DNA of 18,820 bases from M3 sp964637445 (GTDB taxonomy: Bacteria; Bacteroidota; Bacteroidia; Bacteroidales; Muribaculaceae), in contig CAZWWS010000049.1 in NCBI GenBank assembly GCA_964637445.1, positions 1 through 18,820 on the forward strand. Reading direction: 5' to 3'. Positions 1 to 7,553 of this stretch are shown piece by piece. The position numbers were made by a program, and so were the translations under genes. Under the pieces are notes generated by a model. It ran no database searches. It saw only the letters and a program-made list of their open reading frames with translations, and had not been told where the DNA came from. Positions within the stretch are counted from its first letter, which is position 1; each line of letters begins with the position of its first letter.

Positions 1-2378
1 GGGAAGTGAAGTTCCATGCCGAAACGAGTGTAGGCGTAACCTTCTTTACCCCATGGGGTGAACTGTCCGTTGTCGTATCCGCGAAGACCGATGGTCTCGG
101 TGGCATAGGTGTAAGAGCCTGTCATACCATCACCGCCGACATAGAAGGTCTCAAACGGCGATTTGCGCCACTTGTTGTAAGAACCGAGGAGTCCGAAGTC
201 GGCACGTGTCATTAGCACAAGGGTCCATTGACCGTTGGGGTCGGTGAGCGGAGTGTAGGTGCGCGATTTGAATTTGAGCTTCCAGTATTCGATCCATTTA
301 TAGAGCTCTTTCTTGGATGAGGTAGAGTTGTCGCGATAGAGGCCTTCCCAATCTTTGTCCTCGAAGAGGGAGAACGGCGGGGTGAGTTGCAAACCGAGCG
401 AGAATGTACTACCGCTACGAGTGTAGAGCGGGTTGTCGATACTGTTGCGCGAGAGGGTGAGACCGAGGGTGATGGCGTTCGACACGCCATTGTTCATGTA
501 GTAGAGGTATTCCCAGTTTTTGAGGCTGTACCACTGGTAGGAGAGGTCGGCTTGGAATGTGAACATATCGTCGGGCCAGCTCAGACGCTTACCGAAGCCG
601 ACTGTCACTCCGATCATTTGGAGATATTTGTTGGGGTCGTAGGCGTTTTCGATGCTGTTCTGATAGTAGTCGCTTGTAGAGCCGTAGCCGTATCCATAGC
701 CATATCCTCCGTAGAGGTAGGGGTTTGACCAGTTGCTGTTGTAGTATGACGAGTTGATACCGGTCTGACGGCTGTAGTAGGCCGATACGGAGAGTGAGTT
801 GGGACGCTTACCGCCAAACCATGGGTCGAGGAATGAGATCGAGTAGGCTTGGTAGTATTTGGCGTTGGTCTGAGCCGAGATGGTGAATGTCTGTCCTTCA
901 CCTTGTGGGATGAGACCTTTGTAAGAGCCGGGGTTGAAGAGGTTTTTGATAGAGAAGTTGGTAAACTTCAAGCTGGCTTTACCGATCACACCGGTTTGTC
1001 CCCAACCGAATGAAAGCTCTACTTGGTCGTTGGCTTTGGATTGGAGGCCGAAGATGATGTCGACCGTACCGCTTTCTTCGTCGGGCTCAGGACGGATGTC
1101 CATGTTTTCGGGGTCGAAGTGTCCGGTCATGGCGATTTCACGCGCCGAGCGCATCAAGTCGCTCTTGGAGAAGAGTGCACCGGGCTTCACGCGAAGCTCG
1201 CGGCGTATTACTTTTTCGTATAGTCGGTCGTTACCGTTGATTACTACTTTGTTGATGCGTGCTTGCGGACCTTCGAAGAGGCGCATTTCGAGGTCGATGG
1301 AGTCGTTCATCACGTTGCGTTCGATGGGCACGAGTTGGAAGAAGAGGTAGCCGCGATCCATGTAGAGGTTCGACACGGCATCGTCGTCCTCGGTGGTGCG
1401 CTTGTCGAGTAGCTTTTGGTTGTAGACTTCGCCCGGATATATGCTGAGGTAGTTGCTGAGGTCTTCCGAAGCAAAGACGGTGTTGCCCACCCAGTTGATG
1501 TCGCGGATGTGATATTGATTACCTTCTTCGAGGGTGATATATACGTCGACTTTCTTTTCGTCGTATTTGACAACGCTGTCGCTGATGATTTTTGCGTCTC
1601 GGTATCCTTTTTCGTTATATTTTTGGATGATGCGGTTGAGGTCGTCGTGATAGTCGTTTTCGACAAATTTTTTCTGCTTGAAGAGGTTGAGGATGTTGCC
1701 GCTTTCGTTGGTCTTTTTCATCGCGCCTTTGACTGCACGGTCGCTGAGCACTTCATTGCCATCGATATATATCTTGTGGACTTTCACTTTGTCGTGCTTG
1801 TCGACGATGATGTCGACTATCATTTCGTTCTCGTGCGAAAGGTCTTCGCGAAGCTCTATCTTTACGTCGGCATTACCGAAACCTTTGCTTGAGAAGTAGC
1901 CTTTGATGATGTCGGTGGCGCGGTTCACGATGTTTTGGGTGATTTGGTTGCCTTTCATCAACTGCAAGCGCTCTTGCAAGTCGTCGCGCTCGCCTTTCTT
2001 CACTCCGTAGTAGTGGATTTCGGAGATGCGTGGTTGAGGACGCAAGGCAAATTCAATCCATGCTTGGTCGCCATAGATTTTGGTGACTTTGATTTGTATC
2101 TTGGAGAACAATCCTTGACGCCAGAATCGCTTGGCAATGGCTCGCCATTCTTCTCCGGGTATTTCGATGCGGTCGCCAACATTGATGCCTGAGTAGTTGA
2201 TGACATTGATGTCGTCGTAGCCGTCGGCTCCGGTGACTTCGATCCCGGCTATTTCGTAGGTGCGCGGGGTGCTGTTGTGGATGATGTTGGGATTGTAGAT
2301 GGTATCTGTAACCTCTTGCGACGTCATTTGTGTGGCGGCGAGGGCGATAAATGCAATCAGTGTCAGTAGCTTACGCAT
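1..2378 (-). CDS. bamA: Outer membrane protein assembly factor BamA (3' end cut by window edge)
   Basis: Omp85-family protein that inserts beta-barrel proteins into the outer membrane. I translated it from ATG at 2378; the frame stays open to base 1, giving 792 codons, with roughly 100 residues probably missing. The N-terminus MRKLLTLIAFIALAATQMTS is a signal peptide. Residues about 30-440 read as a series of POTRA domains (for example GADGYDDINVINYSGINVGD and the later GNEVLSDRAVKGAMKKT). The barrel follows, with FGWGQTG, SFLDPWFGG and the family's conserved loop-6 motif as LRGYD at residues 765-769. A Tyr-Gly run (GGYGYGYGYG) lies in a likely surface loop near residue 555. The gene starts 5 nt after the uppS stop, so it is the last visible member of that operon. 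Identification is firm; only the C-terminus is unseen. Confidence 0.96.
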   Translation of the reverse strand, partial: MRKLLTLIAFIALAATQMTSQEVTDTIYNPNIIHNSTPRTYEIAGIEVTGADGYDDINVINYSGINVGDRIEIPGEEWRAIAKRFWRQGLFSKIQIKVTKIYGDQAWIEFALRPQPRISEIHYYGVKKGERDDLQERLQLMKGNQITQNIVNRATDIIKGYFSSKGFGNADVKIELREDLSHENEMIVDIIVDKHDKVKVHKIYIDGNEVLSDRAVKGAMKKTNESGNILNLFKQKKFVENDYHDDLNRIIQKYNEKGYRDAKIISDSVVKYDEKKVDVYITLEEGNQYHIRDINWVGNTVFASEDLSNYLSIYPGEVYNQKLLDKRTTEDDDAVSNLYMDRGYLFFQLVPIERNVMNDSIDLEMRLFEGPQARINKVVINGNDRLYEKVIRRELRVKPGALFSKSDLMRSAREIAMTGHFDPENMDIRPEPDEESGTVDIIFGLQSKANDQVELSFGWGQTGVIGKASLKFTNFSIKNLFNPGSYKGLIPQGEGQTFTISAQTNAKYYQAYSISFLDPWFGGKRPNSLSVSAYYSRQTGINSSYYNSNWSNPYLYGGYGYGYGYGSTSDYYQNSIENAYDPNKYLQMIGVTVGFGKRLSWPDDMFTFQADLSYQWYSLKNWEYLYYMNNGVSNAITLGLTLSRNSIDNPLYTRSGSTFSLGLQLTPPFSLFEDKDWEGLYRDNSTSSKKELYKWIEYWKLKFKSRTYTPLTDPNGQWTLVLMTRADFGLLGSYNKWRKSPFETFYVGGDGMTGSYTYATETIGLRGYDNGQFTPWGKEGYAYTRFGMELHF

Positions 2379-2383
2379 AGTAA

Positions 2384-3136
2384 TTATTGGATGTTCTTGT
2401 TTATTTGTTCGCTTGTTTTGCCGAAACGGCGTTCGCGCGATTGATATTCGATGATGGCTTGGCAGAAGGCGTCTTTGCTGAAGTCGGGCCAGAATGTGGC
2501 TGTGAGATACAACTCTGAGTAGGCTATCTGCCAGAGAAGGAAGTTGCTGACGCGCATGTCGCCTCCTGTGCGAATGAGCAGGTCGGGGTCGGGCATGGCG
2601 GCTGTGGAGAGGTGAGAGGCGATTGTGGAGTCGTCGATGGTGTCGGGGTCGATGGCGCCGGCTATGGCTTGGCGAGCGATGGCGCGAGCGGCTTCGGTGA
2701 GCTCCCAACGGGCTGAGTAACTCAGTGCAAGACAGAGTGTCAATCCGGTGCAGTGGGCTGTGTCGCGCATACATTGGCATAGGCGATCGTAGCTTTCGGA
2801 GGGCATACGCGAGAAGTCGCCTATCATGGTGAGACGCACGTTGTTTTTGATCAAGTCGGGAGTCTCGCGCTCGATGGCCACTACAATAAGGTGCATCAGT
2901 GCGTCGACTTCCTCTTTGGGACGATTCCAGTTTTCGGTGGAGAAAGCATATAGAGTGAGATATTGCACACCGAGCTCAGAGGCTATCTCGGTGACGCGAC
3001 GCACGGTGTTGACGCCTTCGACGTGTCCGAGCGAGCGGTCGAGTCCACGTGCTTTGGCCCATCGTCCGTTGCCGTCCATGATGATGGCAACGTGGCGCGG
3101 TAGTCGCGAGCGGTCTATTTGGTCGATGAGTGACAT
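2384..3136 (-). CDS. uppS: Isoprenyl transferase (undecaprenyl diphosphate synthase family)
   Basis: A 250-residue cis-prenyltransferase, the normal length for the family. It condenses isopentenyl diphosphate onto farnesyl diphosphate to make the C55 lipid carrier for peptidoglycan and surface polysaccharides, at the inner face of the cytoplasmic membrane. Visible motifs are HVAIIMDGNGRWAKARG (catalytic Asp21), the FSTENWNRP segment (65-73), LSYSARWEL, and the C-terminal IRTGGDMRVSNFLLWQ block (188-203) followed by IAYSELY with Glu208. The RTGGE motif of E. coli UppS reads RTGGD here, a conservative change. The start at 3136 gives the standard N-terminus. The gene lies 32 nt after the barrel-protein gene and 5 nt before bamA, so it is very probably cotranscribed with both. 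Confidence 0.97.
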   Translation of the reverse strand: MSLIDQIDRSRLPRHVAIIMDGNGRWAKARGLDRSLGHVEGVNTVRRVTEIASELGVQYLTLYAFSTENWNRPKEEVDALMHLIVVAIERETPDLIKNNVRLTMIGDFSRMPSESYDRLCQCMRDTAHCTGLTLCLALSYSARWELTEAARAIARQAIAGAIDPDTIDDSTIASHLSTAAMPDPDLLIRTGGDMRVSNFLLWQIAYSELYLTATFWPDFSKDAFCQAIIEYQSRERRFGKTSEQINKNIQ

Positions 3137-3168
3137 ATCTCTTTATATTCTATAATTATATTCGTTGA

Positions 3169-3861
3169 TTAATCTTCGTAATAGCAGGCGACGCATCGCT
3201 TGCCAAATTCGTAACTTATCGAAATCATCAATGATGAGTGCCAATCGGTGTTGCGCATCATTGAATTTTTTATGGTGTAGAGGTCGTTGAGGTTTTTGCC
3301 GTCGACCTTGTCGCCGAGCACCTTGGTCATCGTAAATTCGAGTCCGAGGTTGAGGCGCGGTTTTACTTTGTATTTCAAGCCCAAGCTCATGGGTATGCTC
3401 ATGGCAAAGGCGCTTTCGCCGTCGCACGTGGAGAGTGAGACTCCAAACCCGAGGGCTAAGTAGGGAGTCCAGCGACGAAGCTTTTTGTAAGTCTCGCCGA
3501 TGCCGTAGTTGAAGAAGTTGGCTTCGGCTCTTACTGAGAGGTCGTAGACTTGCGAGGAGAATTCGTAGGTCATGCGGTCGGGGTAGATGTTTTCCATGTC
3601 GATGCTGTTGCCGCTTAGCGACATGGTGGAGAGGACTGTGCGTAACGCCCACCGGGTATTGATAAGATAGCGCAACGAGGCGGCAGCAGAGAAGCCGGGG
3701 GTGTGGTATGGGTTGGAGCTTGTGTTGGCTTCACCGATGTATCCGCTCATGCCGAGCGCCACACCGGCGTCCCATTTGTAGGCTTCTTCTTGTGCTTTGA
3801 TTGGCATGGCCGAGGCTGTGACAATCAGAAGCGTGATTAATGCTGCTATCGCTCTGTTCAT
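3169..3861 (-). CDS. Outer membrane beta-barrel protein, DUF6089-like
   Basis: A 230-residue protein with a signal peptide (MNRAIAALITLLIVTASAMPIKAQ, cleavage likely after KAQ). Short amphipathic beta-strands alternate with glycine-rich turns: YKWDAGVALGMSGYIGEAN near the N-terminus, then ASLRYLINTRWALRT, TPYLALGFGVSL and the closing MISISYEFGK. This is the pattern of a small 8-strand barrel, and the N-terminal block resembles the Bacteroidetes family DUF6089, commonly found beside uppS and bamA. Its molecular role is not known. Start ATG is 7 nt downstream of the upstream lipoprotein gene's stop, so the two are probably cotranscribed. A porin-like or envelope-sensing function would be a guess. 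The barrel call is good; the family name is from memory of the pattern. Confidence 0.82.
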   Translation of the reverse strand: MNRAIAALITLLIVTASAMPIKAQEEAYKWDAGVALGMSGYIGEANTSSNPYHTPGFSAAASLRYLINTRWALRTVLSTMSLSGNSIDMENIYPDRMTYEFSSQVYDLSVRAEANFFNYGIGETYKKLRRWTPYLALGFGVSLSTCDGESAFAMSIPMSLGLKYKVKPRLNLGLEFTMTKVLGDKVDGKNLNDLYTIKNSMMRNTDWHSSLMISISYEFGKRCVACYYED

Positions 3862-3868
3862 GCTTGCC

Positions 3869-5380
3869 TTAGATTACGGGCTTGAATGTGAGACGATTGA
3901 TTACTCCGCGCCAGATGCTGTTGTGGAGGTTGCCTTGAGCGTCGACACCGCCGAAGAGGTAGATGTAGGGACAATCCCACTCGGTGACGGGCTTGGTGGC
4001 TCTCGATAGCTCGGGGCTTTCGATGACCCACCAGCGGGGGAGGTGGCGTGGCTGCATTTGAGTCCACGACGACGATGAACGTGCGGTGATGGTCTCGCTG
4101 AATACCAACGCTTGCGCTTCGGCAAATGCCGGAATATAGTCGGGAAGTTGCATCACGTCGTCGCCTAAGTGCCAATGCCATCCGCAGTCGAACGATACAT
4201 ATATTGCTTTCGATACGTTGCCGTCGGCATCGCGTCCGCCCATTGCTATCCATGCGGTGTGCTTGGATACCGACCAATTGCTTTCGTCTGTCTTGTAGCA
4301 GAAATAGGGGAAGATGGTCATATCTTCGCAGGCAGGGAGATCGGTTGTGTTGATTTCAGCCCAAATAGAGCCGTCGAAGCCCCATGTGGTTTGGCTTAAT
4401 TCGCTGGAAGCGGTGCGTCCGCCGGCTATGAATGCTTGCGTGGCATCGCTCCATTGCGTGGTGAATGTGACCATCGGGCTTGCTCCTTCGATGGGGAAGC
4501 CATCGGCTATCTTAGTGTTGCTTACTGTCAATGATGAGGGGTAGGCGGTGTGGTAGTAGCCATCGGCTTTTTGCTCGATGCCGAGCACTCCGCCGTTGTA
4601 GCCGCCGAGTATCGTGTGCCACTTCATACTGCATGATTCCCATGCTGAGCCGTCGGCTGAGCTATAGAGATTGCCGTCGGTGTCGAGCATATAGAGCGCA
4701 TCGGAAGCGGTGAGTGAGCTGATATTCGGGGTGAATGGGAATGTTACCTCGGTTATAGTCCAGTTGTCGCGCGATGGGTCGGCTGTGGTGGCTATGGTGT
4801 AGCTGCCGTTGCTTTCTACCAAGCAGAGGGCGTTGCCGTCGTAGACCACAGCTTTTTGTGCAGTGGGGGAGCTGAGGGTGGTGGGGAGAGCACGATGTGC
4901 GATTTGATCCCAATAGAGCGAGTCGGGCTTCACTTGGTGAACGTTGACGCTGACGTCGTATTTGCGTTCAACTTGAGTATCTGCCGACACTACGCGGAGC
5001 GTCACTTTGCCTGAAAAGTCGATTGTGTCGCTCGGGTTGGCGAGATAGTTGTAAGTGGTGTCGCGGTGTAGCTTTGCTCCCGATATGATAAATTCCACTA
5101 CGCTGGAACTTCCAAGCGACAGGCTTGGTACGAGCTTGGTGGTCTGAGTGCCGTAGGGTAGTGAGTCGGCGTTGAATATGCGCGATCCTTCCAAATCGAT
5201 GGTGAAGAATACGGAGTCGAGGTTTGACAGCACGTCGTCATCTTCTTGAAGTGAGAACGAGGTGACGCGTACGCTACTCGACAATATCTCTTCATAAGAG
5301 GTGTCGGAGTCGGAGTTACATGCATAGAATGCGGTCAGCAGCAATGCCGAAATCAGATATATTGAAACTTTTTTAAGCAT
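3869..5380 (-). CDS. Lipoprotein, DUF6242-like, with beta-propeller-type C-terminus
   Basis: A 503-residue secreted lipoprotein: MLKKVSIYLISALLLTAFYA precedes Cys21, the presumed lipidated residue, followed by an Asp/Ser/Glu-rich stretch (NSDSDTSYEE) like those on surface-exported Bacteroidetes lipoproteins. Residues about 35-150 look like a beta-sandwich (DTTYNYLANPSDTIDFSGKV, KYDVSVNVH). The rest has repeated propeller-like strands with Asp-Gly turns (DTDGNLYSSADGSAWES, KAIYVSFDCGWHWHLGD, YLFGGVDAQGNLHNSIW), similar to Kelch blades. The layout and position before a DUF6089-like gene, uppS and bamA match the Bacteroidetes family DUF6242. Function is unknown. It is the promoter-proximal gene of the envelope operon, with a TAnnTTTG promoter 22 nt upstream. 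Confidence 0.8.
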   Translation of the reverse strand: MLKKVSIYLISALLLTAFYACNSDSDTSYEEILSSSVRVTSFSLQEDDDVLSNLDSVFFTIDLEGSRIFNADSLPYGTQTTKLVPSLSLGSSSVVEFIISGAKLHRDTTYNYLANPSDTIDFSGKVTLRVVSADTQVERKYDVSVNVHQVKPDSLYWDQIAHRALPTTLSSPTAQKAVVYDGNALCLVESNGSYTIATTADPSRDNWTITEVTFPFTPNISSLTASDALYMLDTDGNLYSSADGSAWESCSMKWHTILGGYNGGVLGIEQKADGYYHTAYPSSLTVSNTKIADGFPIEGASPMVTFTTQWSDATQAFIAGGRTASSELSQTTWGFDGSIWAEINTTDLPACEDMTIFPYFCYKTDESNWSVSKHTAWIAMGGRDADGNVSKAIYVSFDCGWHWHLGDDVMQLPDYIPAFAEAQALVFSETITARSSSSWTQMQPRHLPRWWVIESPELSRATKPVTEWDCPYIYLFGGVDAQGNLHNSIWRGVINRLTFKPVI

Positions 5381-5401
5381 AAGACATTATATTTCAAACT
5401 G

Positions 5402-5409
5402 CAAATTTA
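5402..5409 (-). promoter_or_regulatory. Bacteroidetes-type -7 box for the envelope operon
   Basis: The minus strand reads TAAATTTG, an exact match to the Bacteroidetes consensus TAnnTTTG. It ends 21 bases before the DUF6242-like start codon at 5380. A TTTA at a 22-bp start-to-start distance upstream is a weak -33 candidate. No better box lies between this and the pgeF stop, and the four downstream minus-strand genes are spaced 5-32 nt apart, so this is probably the promoter for the whole lipoprotein-barrel-uppS-bamA run. Confidence 0.6.
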
Positions 5410-5474
5410 GCAACAATTTCATTAACTTAAAGGCTGATAGTGCTAAAAAAGCTAATATTCTACTATTAAAAGTG

Positions 5475-5495
5475 GCGTAAAATTAAGAATTACGC
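5475..5495 (-). terminator. Possible terminator after pgeF
   Basis: A perfect 6-bp inverted repeat (GCGTAA / TTACGC) with a 9-nt loop lies about 50 nt beyond the pgeF stop. On the minus strand it is followed by a T-rich stretch (ACTTTTAATAG). A second, overlapping inverted repeat (CGCTTCA at 5493-5499 with TGAAGCG at 5535-5541) has a 35-nt loop. The stem is short and AT-containing, so this is a candidate only. The position between two minus-strand operons, upstream of a clear promoter, is where a terminator is expected. Confidence 0.35.
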
Positions 5496-5544
5496 TTCAA
5501 AAAGAGGGGCGATAATAGACGAAAGTGGCTGTCGTGAAGCGATT

Positions 5545-6345
5545 TTATAGCTTTTTAACTGTCGAAAGGGCGATACCGGAGAAAATTCGCCCTGAATTGA
5601 TGCCGAGCCGTCGTGCGGAGAAGTAGCGACGGGGGTTGCAGCGGGTGCAATTGCCGGTTGTGTGAATTGACTCGGCTTTTACACCTACGGCGGTGAGGTC
5701 GTCGCGACACAATGCCGCGAGGTCGATATGGGCTTTGCCGTTGCCGGGATGACGGTAGGTGTGGCGGTCGATGTCGAAGCCGGCTTGGCGAAATTGCTCT
5801 ACCACTTCGTCGCCTACTTCGAAGCAGTCTTGGCAGATACATGGGCAGATGGCTGCGACGATACGGCTCGGCTCGGCTCCTACGGCTTCCATGGCTGCTA
5901 CAGTAGCGGCGGCTATGTGCTTGACGGCTCCTTTCCATCCGGCGTGGGTGGCTGCAACGACCGAGGCTTGCGTGTCGGCGAGAAGGATGGGGACGCAATC
6001 GGCTGTGTTGACACCGATTACCACATCGGGGATGGTGGTGACAAGGGCGTCGATGTCGTTGAGCGAGCCGATGGGTAGTCGGGTGATGGTGGCGATGTTG
6101 GCCGAATGGGTCTGTCGCGGTATGATGAGCCGGTCGGGGCTGATGTCTAATCGTCGGCACAAAAGGTCGCGACACCGCCGGATATGAGCATCAACATCTG
6201 CCGTGTAGTGGCAGATGTTGAATGAGCTATAAGGATTGTCGTCGACCGAAACGCCTCGCGTGGTGTTGAAAGCGATGATACCTTGTGCGAGGTGAATCGG
6301 TTCGATGATGTCAATCGCTGAAGTCGATAGGCTCTGTGTCGTCAT
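5545..6345 (-). CDS. pgeF: Peptidoglycan editing factor / YfiH (LACC1-like) family protein
   Basis: A multicopper-oxidase-like fold protein of the YfiH/PgeF/LACC1 family. Members have been described as purine nucleoside phosphorylase/adenosine deaminase enzymes and, in E. coli, as removing wrongly incorporated residues from peptidoglycan precursors. Family signatures are in order: QTHSAN, GVNTADCVPILL, ATHAGWKGA, CPCICQDCFEVGDEV, and the C-terminal RRYFSARR. The His, Cys and His of the first three are the expected zinc ligands. I chose ATG at 6345 (MTTQSLSTSAIDIIEP), giving 266 residues, a usual family length. The longer frame to 6564 adds residues that only shadow obgE codons. This start overlaps the obgE 3' end by 35 nt, suggesting translational coupling; a non-ATG start nearer 6310 cannot be excluded. 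Confidence 0.9.
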   Translation of the reverse strand: MTTQSLSTSAIDIIEPIHLAQGIIAFNTTRGVSVDDNPYSSFNICHYTADVDAHIRRCRDLLCRRLDISPDRLIIPRQTHSANIATITRLPIGSLNDIDALVTTIPDVVIGVNTADCVPILLADTQASVVAATHAGWKGAVKHIAAATVAAMEAVGAEPSRIVAAICPCICQDCFEVGDEVVEQFRQAGFDIDRHTYRHPGNGKAHIDLAALCRDDLTAVGVKAESIHTTGNCTRCNPRRYFSARRLGINSGRIFSGIALSTVKKL

Positions 6346-7507
6346 CCCAGTCGTAGTCGAAGTCTTCGCCCCAATCTTCTTCGCTGTATTCTTGCAAATC
6401 CGGCTCTTCGTCGGGCTCGATGGGGGTATTTTCAAATATGAATTCATCTTCTTCGCGCACACGATGGTGTCCGTCGAGCGGACGATGAGTGATAAATGTC
6501 GGTACACAATTGCTTTCGTCGTTGATGGCGCGCCACAATTGGTCTTTGAGTGCTGCAATGCCAAAGCCGGTGACCGACGAGATAAATACGTGTGGGAGGT
6601 CGGCAGGAAGCTCGTTTTCTATTTCTGCAATCAGCTCGTCGTCGAGCATATCGCTTTTGGAGATGGCGAGCACTCGCTGTTTGTCCATCAGTTCTGGGTT
6701 GAATTGTGACAATTCGTTGAGTAGGATTTCATACTCGTTGTGAATGTCGTCGGCATCGGCCGGTACCATGAAGAGTAGCACGGCGTTGCGCTCGATGTGG
6801 CGGAGGAAACGCAATCCGAGCCCTTTGCCTTCGCTTGCGCCTTCGATGATACCCGGAATGTCGGCCATGACAAACGAGCGGTTGTCGCGATAGGACACAA
6901 TGCCGAGTTGAGGTTCCATCGTGGTAAACGGATAGTCGGCTATCTTGGGGCGCGCAGCTGATACGGCTGACAGCAGGGTGGATTTTCCGGCATTGGGAAA
7001 TCCTACGAGACCTACATCGGCAAGCAGCTTCAGCTCAAGGATTACGGTCTTTTCAATCGATGGCTCGCCCGGCTGAGCGTAGCGAGGGGTGCGATTGGTG
7101 GCCGACTTGAAGTGCCAGTTGCCGAGACCGCCGCGACCGCCGCGGAGGAGCTTCACCTCTTGCTCGTGGTCGGTGACTTCGCAGAGGAAGTCGCCGGTCT
7201 CGGCATCGAAAACAACCGTACCGCAAGGCACTTCGATTATCTTGTCCTCTCCATCTTTGCCGAAGCTGCGACCGCCTGAGCCACTTTGACCATTGCCGGC
7301 GAAGATGTGGCGCTGATATTTGAGCGGGAGCAAAGTCCACATGTTTTTGTTGCCACGGAGTATGATGTGTCCGCCGCGACCGCCATCGCCACCATCGGGA
7401 CCGCCTTTCGGCACGTATTTGGCGCGATAGAAGTGCCGTGAGCCGGCTCCGCCTTTGCCGGAGCGACATTGTATCTTAACGTAATCTATAAAGTTAGAAT
7501 CTGCCAT
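6311..7507 (-). CDS. obgE: GTPase ObgE/CgtA
   Basis: Ribosome-associated GTPase needed for late 50S subunit maturation and stress control, acting in the cytoplasm. The 398 residues show the glycine-rich Obg domain (1-158; GGPDGGDGGRGG, RGGRGGLGN), then the G domain: G1 GFPNAGKST (169-177), G2 region YPFTT, G3 ADIPG (215-219), G4 SKSD (283-286) and G5 SSV (310-312). The C-terminal tail (about 340-398) is very acidic and ends EPIDFSD. Start ATG at 7507 gives the canonical MADSNFIDYVKI opening. pgeF follows with a 35-nt overlap. In related genomes, as I recall, adk often precedes obgE; here an AAA ATPase gene does. Confidence 0.97.
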   Translation of the reverse strand: MADSNFIDYVKIQCRSGKGGAGSRHFYRAKYVPKGGPDGGDGGRGGHIILRGNKNMWTLLPLKYQRHIFAGNGQSGSGGRSFGKDGEDKIIEVPCGTVVFDAETGDFLCEVTDHEQEVKLLRGGRGGLGNWHFKSATNRTPRYAQPGEPSIEKTVILELKLLADVGLVGFPNAGKSTLLSAVSAARPKIADYPFTTMEPQLGIVSYRDNRSFVMADIPGIIEGASEGKGLGLRFLRHIERNAVLLFMVPADADDIHNEYEILLNELSQFNPELMDKQRVLAISKSDMLDDELIAEIENELPADLPHVFISSVTGFGIAALKDQLWRAINDESNCVPTFITHRPLDGHHRVREEDEFIFENTPIEPDEEPDLQEYSEEDWGEDFDYDWDDDTEPIDFSD

Positions 7508-7553
7508 AATGAAATGCTGTGTCGTTTTTTATTAAGGAAATAAGATAAATTAA

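Noticed and set aside
1416..1892. 158-codon plus-strand frame antisense to bamA
   Set aside because: It is a Val/Asp/Phe-rich shadow frame of the minus-strand BamA coding sequence, whose POTRA domains are clear.
6346..6564. In-frame N-terminal extension of PgeF
   Set aside because: It lies wholly within obgE in another frame, lacks similarity to the family and would make the protein far longer than normal.
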